From Amborella trichopoda (Eukaryota; Streptophyta; Magnoliopsida; Amborellales; Amborellaceae): DNA of 64,000 bases. The notes beneath the pieces are model-generated. The model was not told where the DNA came from and did not search any database. It saw only the letters and a list, made by a program, of their open reading frames with translations. Shown here piece after piece: positions 34,773 through 48,071 of the stretch (positions are counted from its first letter, which is position 1; each line of letters begins with the position of its first letter). The stretch is taken from positions 3,312,526 to 3,376,525 of the forward strand of contig NW_006499751.1 of assembly GCF_000471905.2 (NCBI RefSeq). Direction: 5' to 3'. The translations under genes were made by a program, and so were the position numbers.

Positions 34773-36260
34773 CCAAGCACCACCACACCAACTAATCTGC
34801 TCTCATGTCCTCTCTCTCTCTCGCTCTAGATTTATTGGTGGCAGATTATCATTCTCTCTAGCAGTTAACTCAAGAACAGGAATGGCGGATATCCGATTTG
34901 GATTCTTAAGGCATAAGAAAGAGGAAGCCCCTTCCAATCGATTTCGTGATTCTGAGATTTGTTGATATTCCTTTTGTCTTATACGGATCTCGCCCCTGTT
35001 GTCGGTTACATATTCTTCGCCACAATCTATCTATTATCATACGGGTGTGGTTTGCATAAGCTTACAACCTTATTTTCCTCCCTATTTATAAATTTTTAAA
35101 CTCTAAAAATAGTTTAAATCAGGCAGTCTAAAAGTACATGAAAATCTTGAGAATGGAGTCAGAATAATGTGTTGTAAGATACACTATTTACATGCTTGAA
35201 ATCTTTTTTCTTTTTATATTCATACATCTCGATGTCGAGATGATCAATTAGAGAGTTTTCAACATCTAAACAACTTTTTATGATGGATATTTTAGGTGCA
35301 TCTTTGATTCTATATTTTAGGGTTGCAACCTTATATAAATTTTTTCTTTATATTTTATATATCAAGCTAGAGCAATACCCCTCTATTTTTTCTTTTGCGA
35401 AGTGTCCCATCTTTTTTCTTCTTTAATAAATCTCTCCCCCCTACCCCACACCATTTTCTCTATTCTTTCTCTTATGTTTTATGTCATATGTCCCATCTTT
35501 CTTCCTTCCTAATAAATCACCCCCCGCCACCACCCCCCCCCCCTTCCCGTTGTTTTTGTTCTTAATAAATCTCTCCCCGCACCCCACACGATTTTCTCCC
35601 TCTCCCTCTTAGATCTTTTCTTAAATATCTTACATCTCTTTTAAATTCACTCTCTTATTTATATCATATACGGTTTCCTATCCATTGTTTCTATCTTCCT
35701 CTTTCCTAAAATCTCTCTCCCATTTATTTTACTAAAAACCCATATATTTCTCTTATTTATATCATCTATAGTTTCCTCTCTACCGTTTCTATCTCTTTCT
35801 CCCCTTTTCAATAAATCGTTCTTCCATTTATTTCCCTAAAATCTCTCCCAATTAAAGGTCACCCTCAATTGTTTCTCTCTCTCTCTATTTTCTCTATCTT
35901 TCGGTAACTCCCAACAACTTATAATAAAGAAACTCATTATTTCTCTCTCCAATACCTCCCCTCTTAAATCTCTCCTATAATATTTCTTTTATTTCACTCA
36001 TCTCTTTCTCCTTCAATCTCTCTCTCAATTTCTCCCTCCCAAAATATCTTTTTAAGAAAAACCTCTTCCATCCTCTCTCATCATCAACCGTCACACCCAA
36101 CCCAAATGCATGTCACGACCCAACTTTTCCTATGAGAAAACAATTTATTTATCTCTCTCTCTCAAAGCCATTTTTTTATTAATCTCTCACAAGTATTTTT
36201 TACTCTAAAATATTTTTTTAAGAAAGACTTAAAAGGTACGATGTCTTTCTCTATCTCTAT
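34773..36260. other. 5' flank of the lipase gene and CT-rich DNA
   Basis: 34773-35000 should hold the lipase leader and promoter; the minus strand is GA-rich just upstream of the ATG and no clear TATA box was chosen. 35380-36180 is strongly CT-rich with many ATCTCTC stretches. 35225-35245 holds a perfect palindrome-like TCTCGATGTCGAGATGATC, whose second half recurs inverted inside the MITE at 37793-38192. Confidence 0.5.
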
Positions 36261-36765
36261 GTAGTATATTTTCAAATTGTAATATGATTTTTTTACAAAT
36301 AAAAAATATTTGGTTTGATCTCTCTCTTGCACATCATAAAACTCAATTAGATAAAAAAAAACTAAGGATTTAGATTTTTTAATAGTCCTAATTTTTTTTA
36401 TTATATACTTCAACATAGTAATAAAATAGTAGTATATTTTAAAAATTATAATATGAATTTTTTACATATAGAAAATAAATGGTTTGATCTCTCTCTCTCA
36501 AGTCGTGAAACTCAATTAGATTGCAAAAACTAAGGATTTAGATTCTTAATTAGTTTTAATTTTTTATTAAAAACTTGAACATAGTAATAAAAATAGTAGT
36601 ATATTTTTCAAATTGTAATATGACTTTTTTACTTGTAGAAAGTAAGTGCTTTGATATCTCTTTCTCTCAGGTTGTGAAACTCATTAGATTGAAAAAACTA
36701 AGGATTTAGATTCTTGAATAGTTTTAATTTTTTATTATAAACTTGAACATAGTAATAAATTAATA
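36261..36765 (+). repeat. Three tandem copies of a 167-168 bp AT-rich repeat
   Basis: GTAGTATATTTT marks copy starts at 36261, 36429 and 36596. Each contains TTTTTTAC, TTTGAT(C/A)TCTCT, the AACTCA(A)TTAGATT block, AACTAAGGATTTAGATT and ACTTGAACATAGTAATAAA. The copies are clearly diverged. The period is close to the nucleosomal length typical of plant satellites, but only three units are present. Confidence 0.85.
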
Positions 36766-37766
36766 CTTATTATTAATATTGTTATTTTTTTATAGTTATT
36801 TTTATTTTGATTGCCTATAGTAGCTTTCTTTTGCTATTTTTCAGTTGTATTATGCCTCTATTATTTATTTTATAAACTATTTTTATCGTATAACATACAG
36901 CTCATGGATCTTAAATACTAATGGAAAAAATGATATTTTTTTCTTTCTTGATTCTTATGTTAGATTATATCAATTTTGGTCGCATTTAGTCTTTTTTTAT
37001 GACAAATATTATATCTGAGTTATTTCTTCAATTCATACTTTTTAAACAAATTTTATACTTCTTAAGTTAGTGCAATAGAAAAAATACGGCCTATTGAAAA
37101 TGCATATCCCCCATTAATAAGAATGCTTTTTTTTATTAAACATAATTTATCTCTGTCACATTCAAATCATCATTTCCCATGTGCAACAAAAAGCCCTCAA
37201 CCCAAAAAGAAAGGTATATATTTTTATTTATAATTTACCCCTCACTGAAGTTACTATTTCCCATGTCTATTTTTATTGGGTAACATGTGGGTTAAGAAAG
37301 AAATATGTGTTAATCTTACCTCACACCCCTAAATCTTCCTCCCCTATCTTATTCTTGAAATTAGGTATTGATCAATATATATAAATTCTAATCATTGTTT
37401 GTTTATAATAAGGTTAATGCTTATTGAATATGCCTCAATGGACTAATATAATAGATATAGACATTAAGAGGATCTAATGTCTTAAACTAATATATTGGAT
37501 GTTAGTATTAGTAAGACCCTGTATAAAAATAGTTATTAGTTTTATCTATATACTTTAAATTTATTATTTTAATTGTATGTCAAATGAATTTGTATTAATT
37601 AATAATATATTGAAAATAATATTTACTACCACATTTATTATTAATTAGTAAAATATTCAATTGTGAAGATAAATGCATTAAATTTTCTCTCTAAGATCAT
37701 GTTTTATTGAAAATTTTCAATGATTAATATTAAATATCATGTGCAACACACGTGCATATTACTAGT
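36766..37766 (+). mobile_element. Probable Helitron 3' terminus at 37762-37765
   Basis: The sequence ATGTGCAACACACGTGCAT (37739-37757) can fold into a short hairpin with G-U pairs. It is followed a few bases later by CTAG and a T (37762-37766), the CTRR-T ending of plant Helitrons. The 5' TC end was not located; the CT-rich DNA from about 35360 could belong to it. No Rep/helicase coding is seen, so this would be a non-autonomous copy. Confidence 0.45.
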
Positions 37767-37792
37767 CTATATAGATCGCGGTTAATTTTTTT

Positions 37793-38192
37793 TAAAGGGA
37801 AAAGTTTATACATAGTTGAGGTTCTAAACAATCAAATTAGAGCCTACCTAAAAAATTTCACTAGAATAGGTTGCTTTATGCTCAAATATCCTCAAATTGA
37901 TCATCTCGACATCAAAATGCAGAGACATGATAAAAAAAATAGATTTCAAGTTTTGTAAATAGTATATTATGTAATGAATTTTTGGACTGTCGATTTTCAA
38001 GTTCTCATAGATATATCGATCTTAAAAATTACACTATTTTTTAAGCTTTAAACTTTATAAATACAGATGAAAATATATTTTAAGACCATAACAAAGATTT
38101 CCAGTTTTAAAACCACATTTCTCGACATTATTTGAAGGTATGCTCTAATTTGATTGTTTAGAGCCTAAGCTCTATACAAACACACCTTTTTT
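37793..38192. mobile_element. MITE with ~50 bp terminal inverted repeats
   Basis: The left arm holds GGTTCTAAACAATCAAATTA (37821-37840). The right arm holds the reverse complement of that block (about 38145-38165) plus flanking similarity, giving arms of about 50 bp around a 300 bp AT-rich core. No coding capacity and no target duplication established. Confidence 0.65.
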
Positions 38193-41100
38193 AAAATGGG
38201 CATATATGCTATGCTCTCATGGGAGCAATATTATACATCTACTCCCTCAGCCATATGATCAATTTCGGAGGGTTTTTTTTTATTCTATTTTTAATGTCTG
38301 AAAATCTAGGATCCACCTGAAATTCATTGGATGATCATTTTCAACAGAGAAAATTTGAATTTTAAGTTTCTTAATACTTGGATCTCACTCCATAAAAGTT
38401 GGATTGTCTTTGTTAATTCTGGAGACATTATTTTTCTTTTTAAGTGTATAGAGACTACTTAGATATTTTTAATTATGGTTAGTAAATGAATTGAAACTGT
38501 TACCTCTCCAAAACTTAAATCTTGCGATAGTTTTTTATATTATGGGGAGTAAATAGATGAGATGCCCCTACATAAACATGAAATCGCTTGGGATTTTTAT
38601 ATTTTTATAAAAATAAAATAAGGAAAAGTATACAATGAGACTATTAGCCTTTGGTACAAGATGGTCACAATTGATCTTGACTATTGGATATGAAATTGGG
38701 TGATTGCATTTGTTTTATTGACCAAGTTCAAATTAAATCTTCTTGAACTTTATGACAAACCCAAGCTATCAGATTTCACATCGGATGACTATATGTAATT
38801 GTAACCTCCTTATACTAAAAGTAAATAATCTCCTTGTATACAATCCCAAAAAATAAAAGACGGAGTTTCTATAGGGCCTAGCCTTTATGAAAAACAAATA
38901 GAGCCTCACCTCAAATCCTCATCCACTTTCGGCATCAGAAATCTTCATGATAGCTCTAAAGTAGTACAAATCTTGTGGATTTGTGAACACTTATTTTTTA
39001 GAGTAGAATGGGTGGTCTAAATGATTTGTTGCAATATATATTATTTTTAGATTTGAAATATTTCTTTTTTTTTACAAAACCATAATGTTCAAGCTGAGAT
39101 GATCCATTTAAAGGTTTTTCAACACTTGAATTACAATATTTGATGAGTTATGAGGTGATGCTTTACTTATTTTGATAGGGCTGCAACACTATCAAACTAT
39201 TTCCAAAAAAAAAAAATATGACAAATATTATTATAGGACAATTTTGTGATAACCGATTAGTTTTTCACAGCCGATAATATTTGAATTATATTACCAAGTC
39301 ATTTTGACTTGGAAGTATGTTTCTTTTCTTTTCTTTTCATTTTTTTATACATGCAGAACAAAAAAACACATGAATTTTTTTCTTGTTTCTTCATTAAACT
39401 CTTTCAAATTTGTCTCAATTTGTTCCTATCTTGTTGATTTACAATAACCCTAAATAAAAATTTTCAAGCAAACCAAAAATTTGTGGGATCTAAAGATCTA
39501 AAGATCAAAGTTAGGTTATTTTTCTTGACTTTTTAAAAGCCAAATTCACCTTTTTATCGATTTCTCCTTGGATTGTCAACCATTGTTTTTGAAATTTATT
39601 TGAAAATATACTTTTAGATCCCTCTAACATACCCAAATTATAATTTGTTGGATTAAGTTCTGTAGTTGAAGAAATCTAGATTGAAACTTCTCAAGCTTTT
39701 GACATGAACTAGAAAACTTTCAATTTCTCACATATTTTTTTCACCAAATTAGTTCAAATTTATTCCAGAATGTTCTTATCATATTGATGTACTAAAGCCA
39801 TTTTATCAATCAAAATCACAAATCTCTAATATTGATTTTTGGTTTTTTATGTTATTTTTTACATCATCTTCTTCCCAAAAAAAATTTTATTTTTTATCTT
39901 TTTATTTTGATTTTGATATATTGCTCCTCATAGATTAAATAAAATATTTGGTTTTGATTTCAAAGTTTTGGTACTTTATCTATTTCTTTTTTGCCATTTT
40001 TCTCAGTTTTTACCTTTTTAAAAGTTGCTCTAGTTGGCCGAGTTAGTTCTACCTAGTCAGCAGAGCCGACTTGTACCTTGTGGGTACCCAATTGCCCTAC
40101 CCAAGCTGGGCTTTTAAATGTTGATTTGAATTATTCTTATTGTATTTGAATTCTTCTAATGCATCTCTTTGACATAAGAACATGCATATTTTATGCACGA
40201 CAACATTGTCCATGCTCTCATCCTATCTACTACCACCATGACAACTAACCATCAATGTATGAAAAAAGGACACGTGTGATTTAGCCAGATTATATAATCA
40301 TTTTTTTAATTTGTTTTTCAAATTTTTTATTTTCTTCATGGTCTAGATCACTCACAAAAAGTCCTTCTATAATATAACAATTTCAAATAATTTAAAGAAA
40401 AGAATACAATAGGATCTCAAGAACTTGAAGTCATTCAAAACCACACTTTTCATTATCAAAAGAAAAGACGCAACCTATGCTTGGAAATAAAAAATATAAT
40501 AAATAAATATGGAAGAAACGAGAAAGGGTGTTAAAGATTACATCAATCGAGATTCTTACACCCCACACCAAGTCACCACCTTCCGATGGCGCGGGATCTA
40601 ATGGTCAACCTTCAATCTCAACTGGAAAAACAAGTTTAGACAAACCACACCAATAGAATATGAACCCGTTATTGCAAAACTCAAAATACCTAGGTGAATC
40701 TCCTTAGCAATGTAGTTTTAGAGAAAGATGATCATCTTACAACCATAACCCTATAATCTTGGAACCTCAAAGAGACATGAGACACTATGAGAGAAAACAC
40801 AATGAGAGAGCATGAAGGAGATAGAGTGGGGCGTGCCCCCCCTTTGGGCTATCGCGAAAGAGAGAGCAAGAGAGAGAGAGAGAGAGAGAGGTTTAGGTTA
40901 CGGGCGGGTCGTCCCGTACCTAGGTAGGTTGGTGAGTAGAGAGAGAGAGAGAGGGAGAGAGAAAAATTCTAAATGTATAGAGATTTGGGTAAAAAAATCC
41001 CTTTTTATAATGCTTGAATAGGATTAAGGTTTTTTAGGGTTTTTTTTGGCGTGCCACTCACATAAGATTGAATATGAACAATTGATCTTAGGTGACTTGT

Positions 41101-42413
41101 GGGGTAAGAGATTTGAGCTCTCCATTCTATAAATGGGCCATCAACATACTATAGAAGGTGTTAGACCATTATTTCCCACTTCCTAAACCATTTTCCTATC
41201 AATTAATTTAAATAATAAATTAACATAGCATAATGTTATCATTTCCTATTCTTATTCATAAGCATTGTCACACATTCTAAAATATTTAATCAAATATTCC
41301 TCAAGGCTTCAAACTTTCCAAAATAACACAAACCCTTCTTTCAAACTTCAAATCTTGAATACTAAATAAAAAAGATGCCATAGGTGGGGCATGCCACCCA
41401 TGGTAACACATAATGGGCCCCAACCAACGTACAATGGTGGGCCCAAAAGACCTATTGGGCCTCCCATGCATTTTAAGTTATTTTTATAATTATAAAAATA
41501 CACAAAAGCATTATTTGAATACTTAAATCATTATAAAATCAATATCTCCATTTTTATAAATCCAAATTTGATAAATAAAATATTCAGATATTTATAAAAA
41601 TTCAAATAACAATTCTAAAATAAAATAAAATTATAATCTTTATAGAAAAATGATCCTTATGGTTCAGGAAAATATCCACCGGTGCACTCCATGTCCAACC
41701 ATGAACTATGAACCACACATGCTTTCTCAAACCAATCCAGCGTTGACCATGAGCCACAGTCTATGTAAGGGATCATTAGGGGTCACCAAAGTCTAGTCAA
41801 TGGGCAAAGAGTCGTAGTCCTAGTATATAGATTTCAACCCCCCTCAGCCCCCATTCAGAGACGAAATATAAGGTCATTCTGACCTGATACAATCCATAAC
41901 TTGATGGTGCACATAGGGCATCTCTCACACATGTACATGCTTCACCTTGAAAGGTTTGGCCCCGTCCCTTAAGGCCTCCATCACACATAAGGGTCACGCA
42001 GTCCCTCGACTCAATCATCTAGGCATAATCCGACATCATCAAGGGATAACCCATATAACCCTCATTGGTACAATTCTCAGAGCCCAAGCAACATGGGTTT
42101 TCCCCAACCAGACCGACCTAGCACGTGAAGCACGGTCCAGTATTAGCAAACATCATTTGTTTAGTACGGTCTACAAGGGACCACACTCCCACTGAGTTCA
42201 TGTTCTACTATATAATTTCATTTTACAAGCACTCATAAGGCCTTTATTGATCACACACACCCAACAATATGAACACCAACACACCATGTCTAGTTTTTAT
42301 CAAAAAATTAGACACAACAAAACAAATGTATATATATATATATATATAGAAAATTTTATATTAAACAATGGGATAATATAATAAATTTCAAATATCTTTT
42401 ACACATTCCTTTT
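38193..42413. other. AT-rich intergenic DNA
   Basis: No gene recognised. Around 38880-39195 there is weak similarity in style to the 37793 MITE (GAGATGATCCATTT). 40865-40965 has two short (GA)n runs. A (TA)n run sits at 42330-42348. Confidence 0.4.
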
Positions 42414-42715
42414 GGTTCTCTTGGAGGTAGGAAGTCCCGAGTTCAAACCCCAAGTATAAAATTTCATATTATTTTATATATAAGAGCTTCAAGTAATCAA
42501 AACTTTTTCAACTATAGTCTATGTTGTAACCTTATGCAAGATTATAGAAACCCTAATCTCCAATGGTTCTCTTGGAGGTAGGAAGTCCCGAGTTCAAACT
42601 CCAAGTATAAAATTTCATATTGTTTTATATATAAGAGTTTCAAGTAATCAAAACTTTTTCAACTATAGTATGTGTTGTAACCTTATGTAATATTATAGAA
42701 ACCCTAATCTCCAAC
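42414..42715 (+). repeat. Tandem duplication, 151 bp period, SINE-like motif
   Basis: GGTTCTCTTGGAGGTAGGAA starts copies at 42414 and 42565. Each continues with GTCCCGAGTTCAAAC(C/T)CCAAG, which resembles a Pol III B box region, and ends GAAACCCTAATCTCCAA. No A box was found at the right spacing. Confidence 0.75.
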
Positions 42716-43282
42716 ATCTTAAAACCCCAATACCTATTCAAGCTAATTCAAACCTTCAACACTAAACTATTACTTCAATTTCAAGTTCAAATTAACTCTA
42801 TTCAAAGAACACGAAGAAAGTCGACTTGCATACCTTCAATCCAATTCAACCCCTAACTTCTAGCATTGGGGCCAGTGCCCCAATTCGAGTAAGTCATTTA
42901 CATTTCTTTTGTTCTAATATATCTCTTTCATCTTATAGTCTATCATGTCTTAGAGCTAAATTCATTAGTATTCGCAACTTTTTCATAAACTTATATCATA
43001 AAGTTTGGTGAACCCCCACCGACACAACTAGTGATCAATGTATCATAATTTAAGAATCCTTGTTACTTTATTTCCACTTCTTTAAATTAACTCTTAGTTC
43101 ACACTCAAATCAGCACTCAGAAGTTTTGAACTTCCTCTCCTGGATTTGATTAGAGAGAACATGAAGTGCAATGGTCCTCACTATATAACCTTAAACTGTC
43201 AAGATGATGCTCATAAAACAAGATTACACAGAAGGCTAGTAAAAAAGCTGCAAAGAAAAGCCCATGGGAAGAATTATAAAAA
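42716..43282. other. Intergenic, no recognised content
   Basis: Nothing supported. Confidence 0.35.
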
Positions 43283-43690
43283 GACTCAATTGTACTTCAT
43301 AATTCATAAAAGGTTTGATTTGCAAAATTCTTTTAAAAAAAAGGAAAGAAGAGGAAGCAGCCCTAATATATAATGCTTGACATTAAATTTGTGTTCTTTG
43401 TCGATCTGCTCACTTTGATGTTGACTCAATTGTGCTTCATAATTCATAAAAGGTTTGATTTTTAAAAATCTTAAAATAGAAGGAAAGAAGAGGAAGCAGC
43501 CATAGATAATATATAATGCTTGACATTAAACTGGTCTTCTTTGTCGATCTCCTCACTTTGATGTTGACTAGGTTTGATTTGCAAACATCTTAAAATGGAA
43601 AGCAAAGAAGAGGAAGCAGTCATAGATAATATATAATGGTTGACATTAAATTGGTCTTCTTTGTTGATCTCCTCACTTTGATGTTTGATT
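43283..43690 (+). repeat. Tandem repeat, about 140 bp unit, three copies
   Basis: Units share AGGTTTGATTT, GAAGAGGAAGCAG, ATATATAATGCTTGACATTAAA and CTTCTTTGTCGATCTCCTCACTTTGATG written as separate blocks. The third copy (from about 43566) lacks the first 35 bases. Confidence 0.8.
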
Positions 43691-43759
43691 GCAAGAAAAT
43701 ATATATAGAATGCTTGTTTTGTGCTTCTTCATCCTTGGTAAGTTCTTCTATATTCTTGG

Positions 43760-45720
43760 TTGAGGAAGCTTCCTAGTATTCCTCGCATTTTCCGTAGCTT
43801 GGGCTCCAGCTCACCTTGAGGTCCTCGTCCTTCTCCAATTAGGCCTTAGCAGCAGTAAGTTCATTTTCCAGCTGCAAGACTCACTGTGAGAGTTATTCAG
43901 TATTGGAACTATTAATCATGGGTTTTTGCTTAAGATCCTCACCAACATACAAAAACTGATTATTCCTCTCAGGTTGCTCATCGTGGAATTTCTTCTTATC
44001 TCAAACAAGTTTTTCATGCATTGCAACTGAGGACTAATCTGTGTTGGACCCGCATTCGGATCATAAGAGTTGCATTCACCTTTTAAGCCAGACGATCCGA
44101 AATCTTTGAGTTGGTTTAGCTCGGCAGTAGGAATCCTAAAATGGCCAATTGACTCCAGCTCAGGTTTGTAAATCTACCTCGTGGAAGTAATTCATTACAA
44201 GCAAAAGAGCAAAGATGTTTGAGGATGAGTTTAATCTCATTTTTAACTGAGCAACCTTCATATCTTCTAGGTCATCATGCTTATTGTAGGATCTTCTTTT
44301 GATTCTTTAGTCGCCAGAGATTGAACCAGGAGAGAAAGACAGTCAATAGATTAGCCACATGCTTATCCTCAGAAGACCTTCAAGGGTGGGCTTGGAAGAA
44401 CTTGAGGGCCCAGCATTTAAGATTAAAGGCCGTTCAATACTCCACACAGCAAGTGTCTCAGGAATTGTGCCACCAATTGAAGTGCTCTCAATGATTTTTA
44501 GGCCGAAAGGAAGATTGGCCTCCTCAACTTTAGGAACTGTTGGCATTTCTCCAACCACAACATCTATTATAAAACAATGAAGAAGAGGCTAAGAATATCA
44601 TGATAAAAAATGCAGTATGTCTTAAAAGGCGACTTTCGCTTGAGATGATGTCTTGATAACTACAAGCTCTTCATCTTAGATCTACATGGTTTTTTCACTA
44701 ATGGGCTCATCCTTAGCCCCCTAACTCATCATTTTACTAATAGATGGCCTCATTATCATCCCTCATAGTTTCCCCCTAAAGAACCTTTGTGATATTGCTT
44801 GCAGGAACAACAAGGTTAGAAATACAAGTTATATATAACGCAGGAGAAAGCACAAGCATAAAATAACGCTTTCAATACTTAAGTCATCCTCACCAATGGG
44901 TTTGTTAGTAACATACTTGGAGAATGGTGGAGTCGGTGGCAGTTCAAACGGCTATCACATAGAAGACTACCAGGCATGAATTAGCAAACTCTACAACTCT
45001 ATTGAGTTGATGGAGGTGATCAATTTTGACATGGCCCATGGAATCTACTCCTAATGAAGGAGCCGCTCTTAGGATACTGGATATAATTTTACCGAGGTTC
45101 GATGTCATATCCTCGAGACCTTCCTTATATACAACCTACTCATTGTCTCCAGAAAATAAAGTGTCCAACTCTAACTATGGATCCCAAAGTTTAACCTGTT
45201 CTGAGTTCTTCTTTATGCAAGCGTGGGGATGGAGCTGGCTCCTCAATCTAGATTCCTTTTGTATACATGTCTAGCTTATCAAAAAAATGTTGTTGCATAG
45301 CATGCCAATGAGGTTTGAAACTCTGGTGCCAAATCCACTTTCTATGGCCTCAAATTTTGGACTTCTAAGTTCTTCCTATTAGGAATAGGGTGTCGAGTGC
45401 GAGATCTTGAGGAAATGGAAGGGGAAGCAGCTTGAGGATTAGGCACAAGCTGAATTCGACTTCTCATGGTTCTGTAACCCTTTTTCCTTGTTGAGGACTT
45501 GCCCTCATGCTTCCCTTTTCACTAAGCCCATTTTCTTTTGTCCCATTGCTCCTTCTGCTTTTTACATGTTCGGGTTCGAGCAGGCTAGTGGCATCCCTCA
45601 TTAGGGAGTTGCAACATTGCTCTTGCACCTACCTCACAATCCAATAACTCCTACAATAGTGTACAAATTCACGGCAAGCCAACTCAGTCTCACCCCATTG
45701 GCGAGTCCAAGTATCCGCAA
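43760..45720 (-). pseudogene. Decayed coding tract of unknown origin
   Basis: On the minus strand, separated pieces look like protein. Near 45690-45600: TWTRQWGETELACREFVHYC and NSLMRDATSLLEPEHVKSR. Near 44558-44343: MVGEMPTVPKVEEANLPFGL. Near 43880-43830 there is a coiled-coil piece, LQLENELTAAKA. The order suggests one former gene of about 2 kb, possibly transposon-borne. Many interruptions. I cannot assign a family. Confidence 0.45.
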
Positions 45721-45780
45721 GTTGGGAGGTTTGACTCAGGGATCTTAAAAAAAAATACAAAATATAAGTAATTTATTTGT

Positions 45781-46318
45781 GGGCAAGCTTTCTATCCTTC
45801 CCTTACCATATAAAACTTATATACTTCCCCTTATCCAACCGTCCATTCTGAATGGAAGGCTAAGATTGCCCCAATCACAACATCACGTCTCTATACTATT
45901 TCATTTTTAATTGTTTTTCTATGAACTATTTTGATACCAAAATTTGGATGTCCAATCCTATATTAAACTCACACTAGTGAAAAATGTAAAAAAAATTATT
46001 TTCAATAAAATAAAATAATCAAAATACCCTTGAAAGTTTCAAAGGATATTTTGGTCATTATATTTTATCGAAAAATTATTTTTAATATTTTTTATAGGTG
46101 CACCCCAATGAGAAGATGGCACATTCCAAATTTCATATTCATACAATTTGTATAAAAAAACTAAAAATAAAATACCTTGAGACGTCGAATCTAAGATCAA
46201 ACGGTGAATGACTATCTTGATCAAAATTGGACGATTGGATGGTAGGGGAAGAATAAATCTTCTATGTAGGGGAAGAATAGATCTTCTATGCTATAGGGGA
46301 AGTATATAAACCTTTCCC
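45781..46318. mobile_element. Mutator-like MITE, copy 1
   Basis: It starts GGGCAAGCTTTCTATCCTTC and ends, on the other strand, with GGGAAAGGTTTATATACTTC. Flanks TTTATTTGT (45772-45780) and TTCATTTGT (46319-46327) are a 9-base duplication with one mismatch, as Mutator-like elements make. 538 bp, non-coding. The same element recurs at 58806. Confidence 0.82.
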
Positions 46319-46514
46319 TTCATTTGTACTATGTTTTTATGTTCTCTATCATTTTGGCAAAGATTGGAAAGTGTTTTGGCCATGAATACTTATTTTTACA
46401 TTTTTTCTTGTTGTTTAAATATTTAAATACCCCCATCACTCAAAACCCATATTTTCAAATACCTTTTAAGCTCATTTAGGTGGGTTTTGTTTAGTTTAAC
46501 CTTAAACATATTTT

Positions 46515-47857
46515 CGTTGATGCTCTGATCTGCGTCATTCTTTGTGTGAGATAAACTTAAATCTTAGCAAAACTGAATTAAATTTTTGAAAATGTAGAAA
46601 AAATATGGTCGCTTGAATTATGGCCTAAAAAACGATACATACTTATTGAGATCATATTCTTTCATGAGTCCACTAACAGCATCAGCTCCAAAATCCATAT
46701 TTTGACTTGAAACGATTCTAAATTTAACTAACTAATTAATAACAAAAAAATACAGAAAATTAAATTAAATTAAATATAAAATTTAGCTAAATTAAATAAA
46801 AAAAGAACTGCTTACCCTAGGTGGGCCCAGAACCAGAGTTTCGGGCTTGGATCAAGCTGCTCTTATGATTTGCACAACCATCTCCATTTTTTGGATGCAT
46901 TTGCTTGCTGGAATGAGTATCTAAGGGTCTTTGACCTAGATCCAGTTTTCATAAGGCTCAAGGAAATGCTCGAGAATTTAGATAGGGTCTACTTAAGGCT
47001 TGTCTTGAGATTGGAGGAGAATTTCCTTAGTTTTCTAACAGTTTTTTTATTGGAATAGAATTTCTTAGTTTTTAAGGGTTTTAGGATCTCTTAAGGTAGA
47101 ATTTTAGTTCTGGGATTTTTTGTGATTTTTGAGGGATTGTATGGATCTTTCCTAATTTTTTAGGAATTTTCCTAATTTTGGGTATTTTTCCTAATTTTAG
47201 AAACAGTATCCCATTTTCTAAGGATTTCTAGGCAATTTATGTGGTATTTATAGGTTTGAGGTATAGATTATCCTAGTTCAATTAGGATTAAGTTTAGGTA
47301 TTTGTTCTTCTTCTTTTTTTTCCGGATTTTTGCCCATTTCTTTGGACTTATCTGAATTAATACGTGGTTTATGAATCATCGGGCCACACCTTGGCCCACG
47401 GGGCCACACGACACGGCCCGTCCCGCGGCCCGACGCTTGTAGGGTCGTGTAATGACCAAATTGTTTTTTTTGGAACAATTTCCCTTGGTCTTTAACTTTC
47501 TAACCGTAAGTTTGATGCTGGTGATTCTTGATCATTTGGAAAGCTTGTGACCTCCTCTACAATTTGAAACCAAATTGAGTTAAATTTGAGAATTGTTTTT
47601 CATGAATATATGAGGATAATATTTTAGGGTCTCACTTTCAGGTTTTTGGGTATCTGATTGATGTTTGGGTCAGTTTTGTGGGTTCACAAGGCTCATGGGT
47701 GTCTAAGGACATTATGTGAGAGTATTGGGTTAAGTTTTTGGATAATTCTACTGGGTTTAGGTCACCTATGGTCTACTAAAGTTTGTGTGGTCTTTTGGAC
47801 TTAAAATCGAGGTTTTTAGGAATTCCCTTAGCTAGACTTTCGAGAGGGGTGTCTACA
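46515..47857 (-). repeat. 3' LTR of the Ty3-type element
   Basis: It is alignable with 59737-61101 plus 63694-63850. Shared blocks include GGTCGCTTGAAT, GACACGGCCCGT, GACCAAATTGT and GGTGTCTACA at the right edge. On the minus strand the adjoining AAAGAAGGGCAAT (47858-47870) is the likely polypurine tract. Confidence 0.72.
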
Positions 47858-48071
47858 ATTGCCCTTCTTTGGCTTTCACCTGGGCACCGAGTGAATGACA
47901 AAGAAGTAGACACCTAAGACACGATGAGATGGGAACGTTTTCTAAGAGATAATTTTTTGAATGACCAGGTACCCTTTGGGTAGGCGGTACACTGATGAAT
48001 GCTTTTGATATGTAAGACATCGAACTAATATTGTTATCTTTGAGTCAACGGATTGAGAAGTCTCTCACAAT

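Noticed and set aside
34489-34965. 158-residue plus-strand frame over lipase exon 1
   Set aside because: It is the antisense shadow of exon 1 and its flank; the minus strand has family-like protein and correct splice phases.
40812-41021. Arg/Glu-rich plus-strand frame
   Set aside because: It arises from (GA)n runs and has no family features.
42414-42460. tRNA-like gene
   Set aside because: Only a B-box-like block is present; no cloverleaf could be drawn from the flanking bases.
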